Assembly (NCBI RefSeq): GCF_015694525.1
Contig: NZ_JADQDM010000026.1
Span: forward strand, 1 to 50,304
DNA length: 50,304 bases
Direction: 5' to 3'
Source: Hymenobacter ruricola
GTDB taxonomy: Bacteria > Bacteroidota > Bacteroidia > Cytophagales > Hymenobacteraceae
Shown: piece by piece, positions 22,098 through 31,955 of the stretch
Numbering within the stretch: position 1 is the stretch's first letter
Layout: the number at the start of each line of letters is the position of its first letter
Made by a program: the position numbers and the translations under genes
The notes under the pieces: generated by a model
Told to the model about the DNA's origin: nothing
Seen by the model: the letters and a program-made list of their open reading frames with translations, nothing else
The model's database searches: none

Positions 22098-23236
22098 TGG
22101 AGCTTTTCAACGTTTATCCCCTCGTCAACATCACGCCCGTAAAGGCGCTCGGCGCCAAGCTGTGGGACGACCAGGGCCAGGAATACCTGGATTTCTACGG
22201 CGGCCACGCCGTTATTTCCATCGGCCACAGTCACCCGCACTACGTGCAACGCCTCACCGAGCAGCTGCAAAACATTGGCTTCTACTCCAACTCGGTGCAG
22301 ATTCCGATTCAGACGCAGCTGGCGCACAAGCTGGGCCAGGTGTCGGGCTACGAGGATTACGCGCTGTTTCTGTGCAACTCGGGCGCCGAGGCCAACGAAA
22401 ACGCGCTGAAGCTAGCTTCCTTTCACACCGGTAAAACCCGAGTGGTAGCGTTCAAAGGTGCCTTTCACGGCCGCACCAGCGGCGCGGTGGCTGCCACCGA
22501 CAACCCAAAAATCGTGGCGCCCTTCAACGCAAGCCACGCTGTCAGCTTCCTGGAATACGACCTGGCGGCGGTGGAAACCACGCTGCAAGGCGGCGATGTG
22601 TGTGCCGTAATTATCGAGCCGATTCAGGGCGTGGGCGGCATTATCAGGCCTTCCGATGAATTCCTGCAGGGCTTGGCGGCGCTGTGCCAGCAGTACGGCG
22701 CGTTGTTGATTGCTGACGAGGTGCAGAGCGGCTACGGCCGTAGCGGCAAGTTCTTTGCGCACCAGCACGCCGGCATCCGGCCCGATATCATTTCTGTGGC
22801 CAAGGGCATGGGCAACGGCTTCCCCGTCGGCGGCATCCTGATTGCGCCCGAGCTGAAAGCTTCCTACGGCCTGCTGGGCACCACTTTCGGCGGCAACCAC
22901 CTAGCCTGCGCCGCAGCCCTGGCCGTGCTCGAAGTTATTGAGCAGGAAAACCTACTGGCCCACGCCACTGAGATGGGCAACTACCTACGCACGGAATTAT
23001 TGGCCCACGCCGGCGCCGAAGAAATTCGCGGCCGCGGGCTACTGGTAGGCATCAAATACGACTTTGCTATCAAGGATGTGCGCGATAAATTGCTCTCGGA
23101 ACACCATATTTTCGTGGGCAATGCTTCTGACCCCACGGTGCTGCGGCTGCTGCCCCCGCTCAACATCACCAAAGCCGAAGTTGACCGGTTCCTGCAGGCG
23201 CTTTACGCACTGGTTGCGCCTGCAGTAAGCGCTTAA
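22097..23236 (+). CDS. argD: Acetylornithine aminotransferase
   Basis: 379-aa class III PLP aminotransferase. LDFYGGHAVISIGHSHP, SGAEANENALK, FHGRTSGA, DEVQSGYGRSGKFFA and ISVAKGMGNGFPVGG (PLP-binding lysine) are all present. It converts acyl-glutamate semialdehyde to acyl-ornithine. Last canonical gene of the tight argG-argC-argD block; a small unrelated gene follows after 20 bases. Confidence 0.95.
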   Translation: MELFNVYPLVNITPVKALGAKLWDDQGQEYLDFYGGHAVISIGHSHPHYVQRLTEQLQNIGFYSNSVQIPIQTQLAHKLGQVSGYEDYALFLCNSGAEANENALKLASFHTGKTRVVAFKGAFHGRTSGAVAATDNPKIVAPFNASHAVSFLEYDLAAVETTLQGGDVCAVIIEPIQGVGGIIRPSDEFLQGLAALCQQYGALLIADEVQSGYGRSGKFFAHQHAGIRPDIISVAKGMGNGFPVGGILIAPELKASYGLLGTTFGGNHLACAAALAVLEVIEQENLLAHATEMGNYLRTELLAHAGAEEIRGRGLLVGIKYDFAIKDVRDKLLSEHHIFVGNASDPTVLRLLPPLNITKAEVDRFLQALYALVAPAVSA

Positions 23237-23256
23237 ATTCTAAAAAGCCCAAGCCG

Positions 23257-23553
23257 ATGAAATTATCAACAACTGTCATCGTCATCTGCTGTCTCCTGTC
23301 GATAGGCTACGGGCTTTATTTGAAATATTTCGCTCCCGCATACAATTCCTACGTCCGCATAAGCAAGGCGAAAGAAGGCATGACGCGACAACAGGTCATA
23401 ACTGCTCTAGCGACTCCCGATTCAACTTATTGGGAGCAATTGGGTAATGATTCCCTACTGGTAATGGCCTATGAGCTACCTGACACCAAGGGAGGCACTA
23501 TTCGAGTAAAACTGCGCAACGACACCGTCCGGGTTGTAAGATACCACAAATAA
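23257..23553 (+). CDS. Small membrane-anchored protein with BamE/SmpA-like motif
   Basis: 98 aa. One N-terminal hydrophobic helix (TTVIVICCLLSIGYGLYL), then a short soluble domain with KEGMTRQQVITALATPDS. That resembles the helix-turn of BamE/SmpA-fold proteins (GMT..QV...LG.P). No lipobox. Base composition is visibly AT-richer than the arg genes around it, suggesting a later insertion. Function unknown; the 124-aa gene at 24696 has a related motif. Confidence 0.6.
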   Translation: MKLSTTVIVICCLLSIGYGLYLKYFAPAYNSYVRISKAKEGMTRQQVITALATPDSTYWEQLGNDSLLVMAYELPDTKGGTIRVKLRNDTVRVVRYHK

Positions 23554-23604
23554 GAAGGTAGCTGAATTAGACAGGCTAAAATTTCTTCTAACCGAACCAT
23601 CACA

Positions 23605-24693
23605 TTGGAAAATCAGAAATCGGTCAAATTAATCCTCGAAGACAGCACCGAAATTGAGGGCGCTTCCTTCGGCGCTTACACCTCTGTAGCGGGCGAAGTG
23701 GTATTCAGCACGGCCATGACCGGCTACCCCGAAAATCTCACCGACCCGTCCTTCGCCGGCCAGATTCTGGTGCTTACCTATCCCATGGTAGGCAACTACG
23801 GCGTGCCCGGCGAGGAATTGTACGAGTCGGTTTCCCGGATTTTTGAGTCGGACAAAATTCACATTGCCGGCCTCGTGGTGAATTATTACTCTGAGGAGCA
23901 CAGCCACTGGAACGCCGCCAAAAGCCTCGGCGACTGGCTGGCCGAGTACAACATTCCCGGCATTTTCGGCGTCGATACCCGCATGCTCACCAAGAAGCTG
24001 CGCGAGAAAGGCGCCATGCTGGGTAAAATCGTGGCCGCGGAAGACATTCCGATGCACGACCCCAACCAAGACAATCTGGTGGCCCAGGTGAGCCAGCCCG
24101 GCGTGCAGCACTACGGCAACGGCCAGCACAAAATTGTGCTGGTGGACTGCGGCACCAAAACCAACATTATCCGCTGCTTCCTGGAGCGCGACGTGGAGTT
24201 GATTCGCGTGCCCTGGGACTACGATTTCACCCAAATCGACTACGACGGCCTGTTCCTGAGCAACGGCCCCGGCGACCCCAAAATGTGCGAGGCCACCATC
24301 GGCCACCTCCAAACGGCTCTGCAGCAGGACAAGCCCATTTTCGGCATCTGCCTTGGCAACCAGCTCATGAGCCTGGCCGCGGGCGCCGACACCTTCAAAC
24401 TGAAATACGGCCACCGCAGCCACAACCAGCCCGTCCTGCTCACGGGCACCAAGCGCAGCTTTATCACCAGCCAAAACCACGGCTTCGCGGTAGATACCGC
24501 CACGCTGCCCGCCGAGTGGACCATGCTGTTCGAAAACCTGAACGACGGCACCTGCGAAGGCATCAAGCACAAAACCAAGCCCTTCTTCTCCACCCAGTTT
24601 CACCCCGAAGCCGCCGGCGGCCCGGAAGATACCGAGTATCTGTTTGACGAGTTTTTGACGGCGGTAGCAGCGTACAAGCAGGCTGCTGATTAA
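23605..24693 (+). CDS. carA: Carbamoyl-phosphate synthase small subunit
   Basis: 362 aa, reading from a TTG start at 23605 because the frame shows no better ATG or GTG upstream of MENQKSVKLILEDS. Class I glutamine amidotransferase half: nucleophile Cys in FGICLGNQLMSL, catalytic His/Glu in STQFHPEAAGGPEDTEY. The N-terminal domain DPSFAGQILVLTYP is typical. It supplies ammonia to CarB; carbamoyl phosphate feeds argF' and pyrimidine synthesis. Confidence 0.94.
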   Translation: MENQKSVKLILEDSTEIEGASFGAYTSVAGEVVFSTAMTGYPENLTDPSFAGQILVLTYPMVGNYGVPGEELYESVSRIFESDKIHIAGLVVNYYSEEHSHWNAAKSLGDWLAEYNIPGIFGVDTRMLTKKLREKGAMLGKIVAAEDIPMHDPNQDNLVAQVSQPGVQHYGNGQHKIVLVDCGTKTNIIRCFLERDVELIRVPWDYDFTQIDYDGLFLSNGPGDPKMCEATIGHLQTALQQDKPIFGICLGNQLMSLAAGADTFKLKYGHRSHNQPVLLTGTKRSFITSQNHGFAVDTATLPAEWTMLFENLNDGTCEGIKHKTKPFFSTQFHPEAAGGPEDTEYLFDEFLTAVAAYKQAAD

Positions 24694-24695
24694 CC

Positions 24696-25070
24696 ATGAT
24701 ATCCCGCAAACTTCGCTTGCTATCATTTCTATTGCTCACTCTTCTTTTGAATGTAATTAATGGGTGCGAGAAGAAGGAAACGAAGTTTGATAAGAGCCAG
24801 TGGTTGATTATGGGGGATATAGGCAGTTTCCCATGCCGCGAGCACATGCTTGAGGATTCGGTTAAGCATCATCAGTTGCAAGGACTTACCTACAATCAAC
24901 TTCTTGCTTTGCTTGGTGAACCTTCTAATTATGGCGAGTCCGACGGCACCATTCGACACCTAATTATTGAAGATTTTGCCTCAGATATCGACCCGGTGCA
25001 CGGCAAAACGCTTGATTTGACGTTGGGACCGGATTCAATTACAACCTCCTATAAGGTATCTGTATGGTAG
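24696..25070 (+). CDS. Small lipoprotein, unknown function
   Basis: 124 aa. A type II signal peptide with hydrophobic core LLSFLLLTLLLNVINGC gives a lipidated Cys. The mature part has GLTYNQLLALLGEPSNY, similar to the BamE/SmpA-like motif of the 98-aa protein two genes upstream. Two bases separate it from carA. AT-rich relative to carA/carB. No function can be assigned. Confidence 0.65.
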   Translation: MISRKLRLLSFLLLTLLLNVINGCEKKETKFDKSQWLIMGDIGSFPCREHMLEDSVKHHQLQGLTYNQLLALLGEPSNYGESDGTIRHLIIEDFASDIDPVHGKTLDLTLGPDSITTSYKVSVW

Positions 25071-25142
25071 AAGGTTGTAATTTAATATGCTCCGCCGTCC
25101 TTATCAATCACTCGACTTTACCATCACCAACACCTTACTCCC

Positions 25143-25511
25143 ATGCAAGTAAAAAACCAACGTTTTCAATACTGGGGATATTTGCTAATGGGAGCATTGG
25201 TTTTCGCCACGTTCCTTTTAATTAAGTACATGGGGCAGCAAACGGTTTTGAAAGCAGTGCTGGGTGAGCCAGGTGAGATAGTTAATAATGCCATGAATTC
25301 TGCCCGGGTTTCTCCCAGAATAACCAGTAAAACGGGAGCGATAACAGCTAGAAGTTTCAAGATGGAAGATATGAGTGCTACGAAAGACACCCTCATCTAC
25401 CGCTTTTTATTAGATGGCGAGCATGCTGATGCCGCGATAAAAATCTGGATGACCAAACGGACGTCCGGCAAGTGGGAAATCGTGAAAAGCGACACCCTTT
25501 ACACCAATTAA
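25143..25511 (+). CDS. Small membrane protein, unknown
   Basis: 122 aa. One transmembrane helix near residues 10-28 (YWGYLLMGALVFATFLLI), then a periplasmic-type domain with mixed beta strands ending KWEIVKSDTLY. The overall layout (helix, short linker, small alpha/beta domain) resembles Coa1-like and other small anchored proteins, but I do not recognise it. It is AT-rich and lies between carA and carB. Confidence 0.55.
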   Translation: MQVKNQRFQYWGYLLMGALVFATFLLIKYMGQQTVLKAVLGEPGEIVNNAMNSARVSPRITSKTGAITARSFKMEDMSATKDTLIYRFLLDGEHADAAIKIWMTKRTSGKWEIVKSDTLYTN

Positions 25512-25602
25512 ACTTCAACCTGCCAGGCACCACGCTTCAGCAGGCACTGTACGACTGCCTTTTAACACGACCGCACTAGCAGTCTGTTACCTCATCCCCA
25601 GA

Positions 25603-28600
25603 ATGAATAAACCCAATAAAGTTCTCATCCTCGGTTCCGGCGCGCTAAAAATTGGCGAGGCCGGCGAATTTGACTACTCCGGCTCCCAGGCCCTCAAGGC
25701 GCTGAAAGAGGAAGGCATCCGCACCATCCTCATCAACCCCAACATTGCCACCGTGCAAACGTCGGACAACATGGCCGACGACGTATATTTCCTGCCCGTG
25801 ACGCCCTTCTTCGTGGAGGAAGTCATCAGGAAAGAGCAGCCTGATGGAATTCTGGTGGCCTTTGGCGGCCAAACGGCGTTGAACTGCGCCGTGGCCCTGT
25901 TCCGCGGCGGGGTGTTTGAGAAATACGGCGTGAAGGTGCTGGGCACGCCCGTGCAGAGCATCATCGACACCGAGGACCGGGATATTTTCAAGGACAAGCT
26001 CGACCAGATTGGCGTGCTCACGGCCCGTAGCGTGGCCGTGACGACGATGGAAGACGCCCTGGCCGCTGGCGAGAAAATTGGCTTTCCTATTATCGTGCGG
26101 GCGGCGTTTGCGCTGGGCGGCCTGGGCAGCGGCTTCGCCAACAACATGGACGAGCTGCGGGCCCTGGCCCAGAAATCCTTCACCACCTCCGACCAGATTC
26201 TGGTGGAAGAATCCTTGAAGGGCTGGAAGGAAGTGGAATACGAAGTGGTGCGCGACCAATACGATAACTGCATCACGGTCTGCAACATGGAGAACTTCGA
26301 CCCCATCGGCATCCACACCGGCGAGAGCATCGTGGTGGCCCCGTCGCAGACCTTGAGCAACCGCGAGTACCACAAGCTGCGCAGCATCGGCATCAAGACC
26401 ATTCGTCACCTCGGCATTGTGGGCGAGTGCAACATTCAGTACGCCCTCGACCCCGCTTCGGAAGATTACCGGGTAATTGAAGTGAACGCGCGCCTGTCCC
26501 GCTCCTCTGCGCTGGCCTCGAAGGCCACGGGCTACCCGCTGGCTTTTGTGGCGACCAAGCTGAGTTTGGGCTACTCATTGTCGGAGCTGAAAAACAGCGT
26601 GACGCAGACTACCTCGGCGTTTTTCGAGCCGGCTCTGGACTACGTGGTGGTGAAGCTGCCGCGCTGGGACCTGGGCAAATTCGAGGGCGTGAACCGGCAG
26701 ATTGGCAGCGCCATGAAGAGCGTGGGCGAGGTCATGGCCATCGGCAAATCCTTCGAGGAAGCCATTCAAAAGGGTCTGCGGATGCTGGACACCGGCAAGC
26801 GCGGCTTCGTGGCCAACAAGCCCGAAACCGTCGATAACGCCACCATCGACCAGCTGCTGAGCGAGCCCAACGAGGAGCGCATCTTCGCCATTAACCTGGC
26901 GTTTGAGGCCGGCTACACCCTGCCCCAGGTGCACGAACTGACCAAAATCGACCATTGGTTTTTGCAGCGCCTGTACACCATTTTCCAGCTTGGCAAGAAG
27001 CTGGCCGACGGCCGCAACAATGGCGTGGACGGTCTGGAAACCAAGCTGCTACGCAAGGTAAAGAAAGCCGGCTTCTCCGACCAGCAGATTGCCGTGCAGC
27101 TGCTGGGCGAAGGCGACGTGAAAGCCGACGAGTTGCTGGTGCGCGCCCGCCGCAAGGCGCTGGGCGTGCTGCCGGTCATCAAGCAGATTGACACGCTGGC
27201 GGCCGAATTCCCGGCCAAAACCAACTACCTCTACAGCACCTACCACGGCACCGAAAACGACCTGGCGCCCGAAACCGACAAGTCCATTGTGGTGCTGGGC
27301 TCGGGCGTGTACCGCATCGGCTCGTCGGTGGAGTTTGACTGGTGCGGCGTGAATGCCGTGCAAACGGCCGCCGCCGAAGGCTACAAAACCATCATCATCA
27401 ACTACAACCCCGAAACCGTTTCGACCGATTACGACGTCTCGGACCGGCTGTATTTCGAGGAGCTGAGCTTCGAGCGAGTAATGGACATCTTAGAATTTGA
27501 GCAGCCGGAGGGCGTCATTCTCTCCACCGGCGGCCAGATTCCCAACAACCTCGCCACCCGCCTGGCCGAGGCGAAGGCGCCCATCCTGGGCACCGCGCCG
27601 GCCCGCATCGACGAGGCCGAAAACCGCCACAAGTTCTCCAGCATCATGGACGAGTTGGGCATCGCGCAGCCCCGCTGGAAGGAGTTGACCTCGCTGGAAG
27701 CCATGCACGAATTCGTGCAGGAAGTAGGCTTCCCGGTGCTCATCCGGCCGAGCTACGTGCTGTCGGGCGCGGCCATGAACGTGGTTTCCAACCCCCACGA
27801 GCTGGGCGCTTTCCTGCAAACAGCCGTGGAAGTGAGCGCCGAATACCCGGTGGTGGTGTCGGAATTCATCCAAGAAGCCAAGGAAATTGAACTGGATGCG
27901 GTGGCCGACAAAGGCGAAATCGTGAGCTACGCCATTTCCGAGCACGTAGAATTCGCCGGTGTGCACTCCGGCGACGCCACCATGTACTACCCGCCCCAAA
28001 AGGTGTACGTGGGCACCATTCGCAAGCTGAAAATCATCGCCGAGAAAATTGCCCGGCGCTACGAAATCAGCGGCCCGTTCAACATCCAGTTCCTGGAAAA
28101 AGACGGTGAAATTCGGGTAATTGAGTGCAACATCCGCGCCTCGCGCAGCTACCCCTTCGTGTCGAAAGTATCGGGCAACAACCTGATTCAGAAGGCCACG
28201 CAGGTGCTGCTGGGCAAAAAAGTGGAGCGCGACGAAAGCGAGCGGGTGTACGACCTGCCCTTCGTGGGCGTGAAGGCCCCGCAGTTCTCCTTCACCCGCC
28301 TGCCCGGCGCCGACCCGGTGCTGCGCGTCGACATGGTGAGCACCGGCGAAGTAGGCTGCCTGGGCGACACCGCCGAGGAAGCCCTGCTGAAAGCGATGCT
28401 GAGCGTGGGTTACAAAATCCCGCAAAAAACCGTGCTGATTTCCGGCGGCCCCATCACCTCCAAAGTGACGCTGCTTTCCGCCGTGGAGCAACTCGTGCGC
28501 AAGGGCTACACCATTTTCGCCACCCAAGGCACGCACCGCTTCTTCGCCGAAAACAATATCCCCAGCAGCCTCCTTTTCTGGCCCGACGACTACCAGGAGC

Positions 28601-28833
28601 CCAACGTGCTGACGTATTTGAAGGAAAAGAAAATTGACCTGGTCATCAATATCCCGAAAAACCTCTCCAAAGGCGAGCTGGATAACGACTACAAAATCCG
28701 CCGCACCGCCATCGACTTCGGCGTCCCGCTGCTGACAAATGCACGTCTGGCGAAGGCGTTTATTCAGGCTTTCTGTACGCTGGAGATGAAGGATTTGAAG
28801 ATTAAGAGCTGGAACGAGTATAAGGCAATGTAA
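25603..28833 (+). CDS. carB: Carbamoyl-phosphate synthase large subunit
   Basis: 1076 aa, normal length. Two duplicated ATP-grasp halves: KVLILGSGALKIGEAGEFDY at the start and IVVLGSGVYRIGSSVEFDW around residue 565. VIEVNARLSRSSALASKATG and IRVIECNIRASRSYPFVSKV are the two ATP-grasp signatures. The C-terminal MGS-like allosteric domain carries TKGTH-like ATQGTHRFFAEN. With CarA it forms carbamoyl phosphate from glutamine, bicarbonate and 2 ATP. Confidence 0.97.
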   Translation: MNKPNKVLILGSGALKIGEAGEFDYSGSQALKALKEEGIRTILINPNIATVQTSDNMADDVYFLPVTPFFVEEVIRKEQPDGILVAFGGQTALNCAVALFRGGVFEKYGVKVLGTPVQSIIDTEDRDIFKDKLDQIGVLTARSVAVTTMEDALAAGEKIGFPIIVRAAFALGGLGSGFANNMDELRALAQKSFTTSDQILVEESLKGWKEVEYEVVRDQYDNCITVCNMENFDPIGIHTGESIVVAPSQTLSNREYHKLRSIGIKTIRHLGIVGECNIQYALDPASEDYRVIEVNARLSRSSALASKATGYPLAFVATKLSLGYSLSELKNSVTQTTSAFFEPALDYVVVKLPRWDLGKFEGVNRQIGSAMKSVGEVMAIGKSFEEAIQKGLRMLDTGKRGFVANKPETVDNATIDQLLSEPNEERIFAINLAFEAGYTLPQVHELTKIDHWFLQRLYTIFQLGKKLADGRNNGVDGLETKLLRKVKKAGFSDQQIAVQLLGEGDVKADELLVRARRKALGVLPVIKQIDTLAAEFPAKTNYLYSTYHGTENDLAPETDKSIVVLGSGVYRIGSSVEFDWCGVNAVQTAAAEGYKTIIINYNPETVSTDYDVSDRLYFEELSFERVMDILEFEQPEGVILSTGGQIPNNLATRLAEAKAPILGTAPARIDEAENRHKFSSIMDELGIAQPRWKELTSLEAMHEFVQEVGFPVLIRPSYVLSGAAMNVVSNPHELGAFLQTAVEVSAEYPVVVSEFIQEAKEIELDAVADKGEIVSYAISEHVEFAGVHSGDATMYYPPQKVYVGTIRKLKIIAEKIARRYEISGPFNIQFLEKDGEIRVIECNIRASRSYPFVSKVSGNNLIQKATQVLLGKKVERDESERVYDLPFVGVKAPQFSFTRLPGADPVLRVDMVSTGEVGCLGDTAEEALLKAMLSVGYKIPQKTVLISGGPITSKVTLLSAVEQLVRKGYTIFATQGTHRFFAENNIPSSLLFWPDDYQEPNVLTYLKEKKIDLVINIPKNLSKGELDNDYKIRRTAIDFGVPLLTNARLAKAFIQAFCTLEMKDLKIKSWNEYKAM

Positions 28834-28840
28834 ATTGGCA

Positions 28841-28865
28841 GCGCGGACTGAATAAGAGTCCGCGC
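28841..28865 (+). terminator. Terminator after carB
   Basis: Perfect 9-bp stem GCGCGGACT/AGTCCGCGC, 7-nt loop, followed by TTTTTG, 8 bases after the carB stop. It separates the car genes from the TIR-TPR locus. Confidence 0.85.
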
Positions 28866-28941
28866 TTTTTGCACATATACTCTATAAAGCATAGCAGGCC
28901 AATAATCTAGGTTACTACGGCTTACTTTTCCAGCGAATACA

Positions 28942-30601
28942 ATGCAAGCTTCTCCTAAAATATACATTTCATACAGCTGGTCAGAACAAGAAATGCTCAT
29001 AGCTGATACAATTGACCAAGACTGGCAGTCCGTTGGCATCAAACTAATACGTGATAAACGTGACGTAAACTACAAAGATTCTCTCAAGGATTTCATGCGA
29101 AGCATGTCTGAAGGGGACTATGTACTAGTTATAATAGGTCAGGGCTATTTGCAGTCTAAAAAATTGTATGTTCGAAGCTTTAGAGCTATTTCAGCATCCA
29201 GACTTTAAAAACAAAATCCTTCCTATAATAGCACCCAACGCTGGCATACATAGTGGGCTAGGAAAAATAAAATATGTTAGGTATTGGGAAGAGAAGATAT
29301 CTGAACTTAACCAAGAAATAAAATCACTCGGCAATGTATCTAATATCCAAAGCATTAGCGAAGAGCTACATCATTTCACCAGAATACGCAATTCATTTTC
29401 TGATTTCGCAGGAATATTAAGCGACATGAGGGCAGCAACTTGGCCGGAAATTAGAGGAAATCAATACAAAGAAATATTCGAGCACATTGGATTTAGTGCT
29501 GAAGATACTGGCATCAAAGCCGAATGTTTACAAATTCTTGATATTAAGGACAAAGAAGAGAAGGAACTACAGCTGTACCGACTTTATGCTAAGTACCCGA
29601 GAAATTATACTGTACTATACGGCCTAGTTTCAACATTACATCAAGCTGGTGAATTCAAGAAGGCTAAAAGCCATTTACTTGAGATAATGAAAATTTATCA
29701 AGAAGAGTGGATATCATATTTCATACTTGGCGACATTGAAATGAACCTTGAAAATTATGAAGAGGCTTTAATATTATTTAATAAAGCATTGGCAATTAGA
29801 CCTGATAGTTATGAGACACATTACAGTTTAGCCCAATACTATAACCAAGTGGAAGATGCTTCCAAAATGCGTGAACATCTTGAAAGAGCGTTAGAAATCG
29901 CACCAGACAGCACAAACAGCCCAGGATTACTTAGCCAACTGTCTATTTTACTAAATAATCAATTCAATGATTTGAACGGCGCTTGTGCTATGCTTGAACA
30001 AGCTATAAAGTTGGAGCCCAATAATGATAAGCTTTACTACAACTTAGGCTTCTTGTTATTGCAAAGTGGCGATAACGCAAAATATGACCAAGCCCGCGAG
30101 AATTACGAGCATGCTCTAGCTATTAACCCTAAGCAGGTACAGGCACAAAGAGACCTTGGCTACCTATTTTACATGCATTTCAAAGATTATGATAAGGCGC
30201 TAGAGCACTATACCTCTGCGCTAATACTGGAACCGAATAACCCTATAACTCATATGAATATTTCTAATATATACAGGTTGGACCCAAGGTCTTACAAAGA
30301 AGCTCTATTTCATGTACAACAAGCCGAACGGTTGGCACCCGAGGACTATACAATTCAATTAAGTTTTGGCCATCTGTTAATGAAACAATTAAAAAATTAT
30401 CCAGTAGCGCGTACAAAGTTTGAAAAGGCCATTAATCTTGAGCCAAGTAGCGCACAAGCACATTTCGACCTTGCTTTTCTATTGTGCTCAATTGGTCCCA
30501 TCAAGGAAGAAGAAGTAGCTAGGGAACATTACTTAATTGCCTGTGGATTGTCTCAACAATACAAAACCACAAAAAATGACGCCCTATTTGGCATTGATTA
30601 A
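28942..30601 (+). pseudogene. TIR-TPR protein, frameshifted within the TIR domain
   Basis: Two frames make one protein of about 550 aa. Frame 1 (28942-29208) starts MQASPKIYISYSWSEQE and has a TIR-type beta1/helix pattern up to GQGYLQSK. The continuation lies in the +1 frame (to 30601): NCMFEALELF, carrying the TIR catalytic Glu position, then a linker and about ten TPR repeats (YEEALILFNKALAIRPDSYE and similar). The switch is at a run of six A (29158-29163); five A would restore the frame. TIR-TPR architecture is typical of NAD-cleaving defence proteins. The locus is far AT-richer than its neighbours and sits between carB and argF', so it was probably acquired. A homopolymer sequencing error is an alternative to true decay. 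Confidence 0.7.
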
Positions 30602-30712
30602 CAGTGCATTATAAATCCTTTGTAATGCTTGTTGGTATACCTACTTCTTGTCTTGTGTAGATATGCCAATAAGCATTATTATTTAATTACATTAGAAAGC
30701 TGCAAAAACCAA

Positions 30713-31657
30713 ATGAAAAAATTCACCTCCTTCGCCGATGCCAGCGACTACAAACCTCTGCTCCAACAAGCGCTGGAAATCAAAGCCAACCCTTACGGCT
30801 ACCAGCACATCGGGCGCAACAAAACCGTCGGCCTCATCTTCTTCAACCCCAGCCTGCGCACCCGCCTCAGCTCGGTGAAAGCGGCCTACAACCTCGGTGC
30901 GCAAGCCTGGGTGCTGAACGCCGGCGCCGACTCCTGGACCCTGGAAATGGCCGATGGCGCGGTGATGAACGGCGGCACCCAGGAGCACATCAAAGACGCC
31001 ATCGCGGTGATGAGCCAATACTGCGACGTGCTGGGCGTGCGCACCTTCCCCACCCTCAAGGACAAGGCCGAGGACTACGGCGAAGTCGTATTCAACAAGA
31101 TTCTGCAGTACGCCACCGTGCCCGTCATCAGCCTGGAAAGCGCCACGCTGCACCCGCTGCAGTCCTTTGCCGACCTTATCACCGTGGCCGAAACCAAGCA
31201 GAAAGAGCGCGTGAAAGTGGTACTCACCTGGGCCCCGCACGTGCGCGCCCTGCCCCAGTGCGTGCCCAATTCCTTCTGCGACTGGTTCTCGGAAATCGAC
31301 TGGGTCGACTTCGTCATCACCCACCCCGAAGGCTACGAGCTGGACCCCAAATTCACCAAAGGCGCCCGCATCGAATACGACCAGCGCAAGGCCTTGGAAG
31401 GTGCCGACTACGTGCAGGCCAAAAACTGGAGCAGCTACCGCGACTACGGCCAGGTACTGCAAAACGACCCCACCTGGATGCTCACCCCCGAGCACATGGC
31501 CCTAACCAGCGACGCCAAGTTCCTGCACTGCCTGCCGGTGCGCCGCAACGTGGAAGTGTCTGACGCCGTGCTCGACGCGCCCGGCTCGCTCATCATCCAG
31601 GAAGCCGGCAACCGCACCATCTCCATGCAAACCGTGCTGCACGAGCTGCTGAAGTAG
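30713..31657 (+). CDS. argF': N-acyl-L-ornithine carbamoyltransferase (acetyl- or succinyl-)
   Basis: 314 aa, start at MKKFTSFADASDYKPLL. Transcarbamylase fold with carbamoyl-phosphate motif NPSLRTRLSS (family F-x-x-S-x-R-T variant) and HCLPVRRNVEVSD. The signature WTLEMADGAVMNGG plus the long proline-type loop mark the acetyl/succinyl-ornithine group of Bacteroidota and Xanthomonas rather than classical ArgF. The residue before E-H in GGTQEHI is Gln, where I recall Glu in acetyl and Pro in succinyl enzymes, so the acyl group is open. It is separated from the other arg genes by the TIR-TPR insertion. Confidence 0.92.
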   Translation: MKKFTSFADASDYKPLLQQALEIKANPYGYQHIGRNKTVGLIFFNPSLRTRLSSVKAAYNLGAQAWVLNAGADSWTLEMADGAVMNGGTQEHIKDAIAVMSQYCDVLGVRTFPTLKDKAEDYGEVVFNKILQYATVPVISLESATLHPLQSFADLITVAETKQKERVKVVLTWAPHVRALPQCVPNSFCDWFSEIDWVDFVITHPEGYELDPKFTKGARIEYDQRKALEGADYVQAKNWSSYRDYGQVLQNDPTWMLTPEHMALTSDAKFLHCLPVRRNVEVSDAVLDAPGSLIIQEAGNRTISMQTVLHELLK

Positions 31658-31758
31658 CCGCGTAGTATTTCTCGAAGCAAAAGTCTATTCTGCGGAGCTT
31701 TTCGCCTGGTGTTTAAAGACACTTCCCGTATTCGCTTATGACTGAACCAACCGTAATC

Positions 31759-31794
31759 AAAGCGCCCCGTTCTATTTCCAAAATGGGGCGCTTT
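31759..31794. terminator. Terminator downstream of argF'
   Basis: Perfect 10-bp stem AAAGCGCCCC/GGGGCGCTTT, 16-nt loop, about 100 bases after argF'. Weak T-run on both sides. Confidence 0.6.
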
Positions 31795-31955
31795 GCTGCG
31801 TTTCCGTTGGGTGTTGATGCATTGTACGGCGGACTCATTTGAACCCAGCTTGCCGCCGGCCCTGAAAGGCTCCATGGACGCCACAATTTGGTAACGCCGA
31901 TGGCGCAACCCTGCGGCGCTGGCGCGGGTACTGCGAGGGATTATCGCCGACGGCC

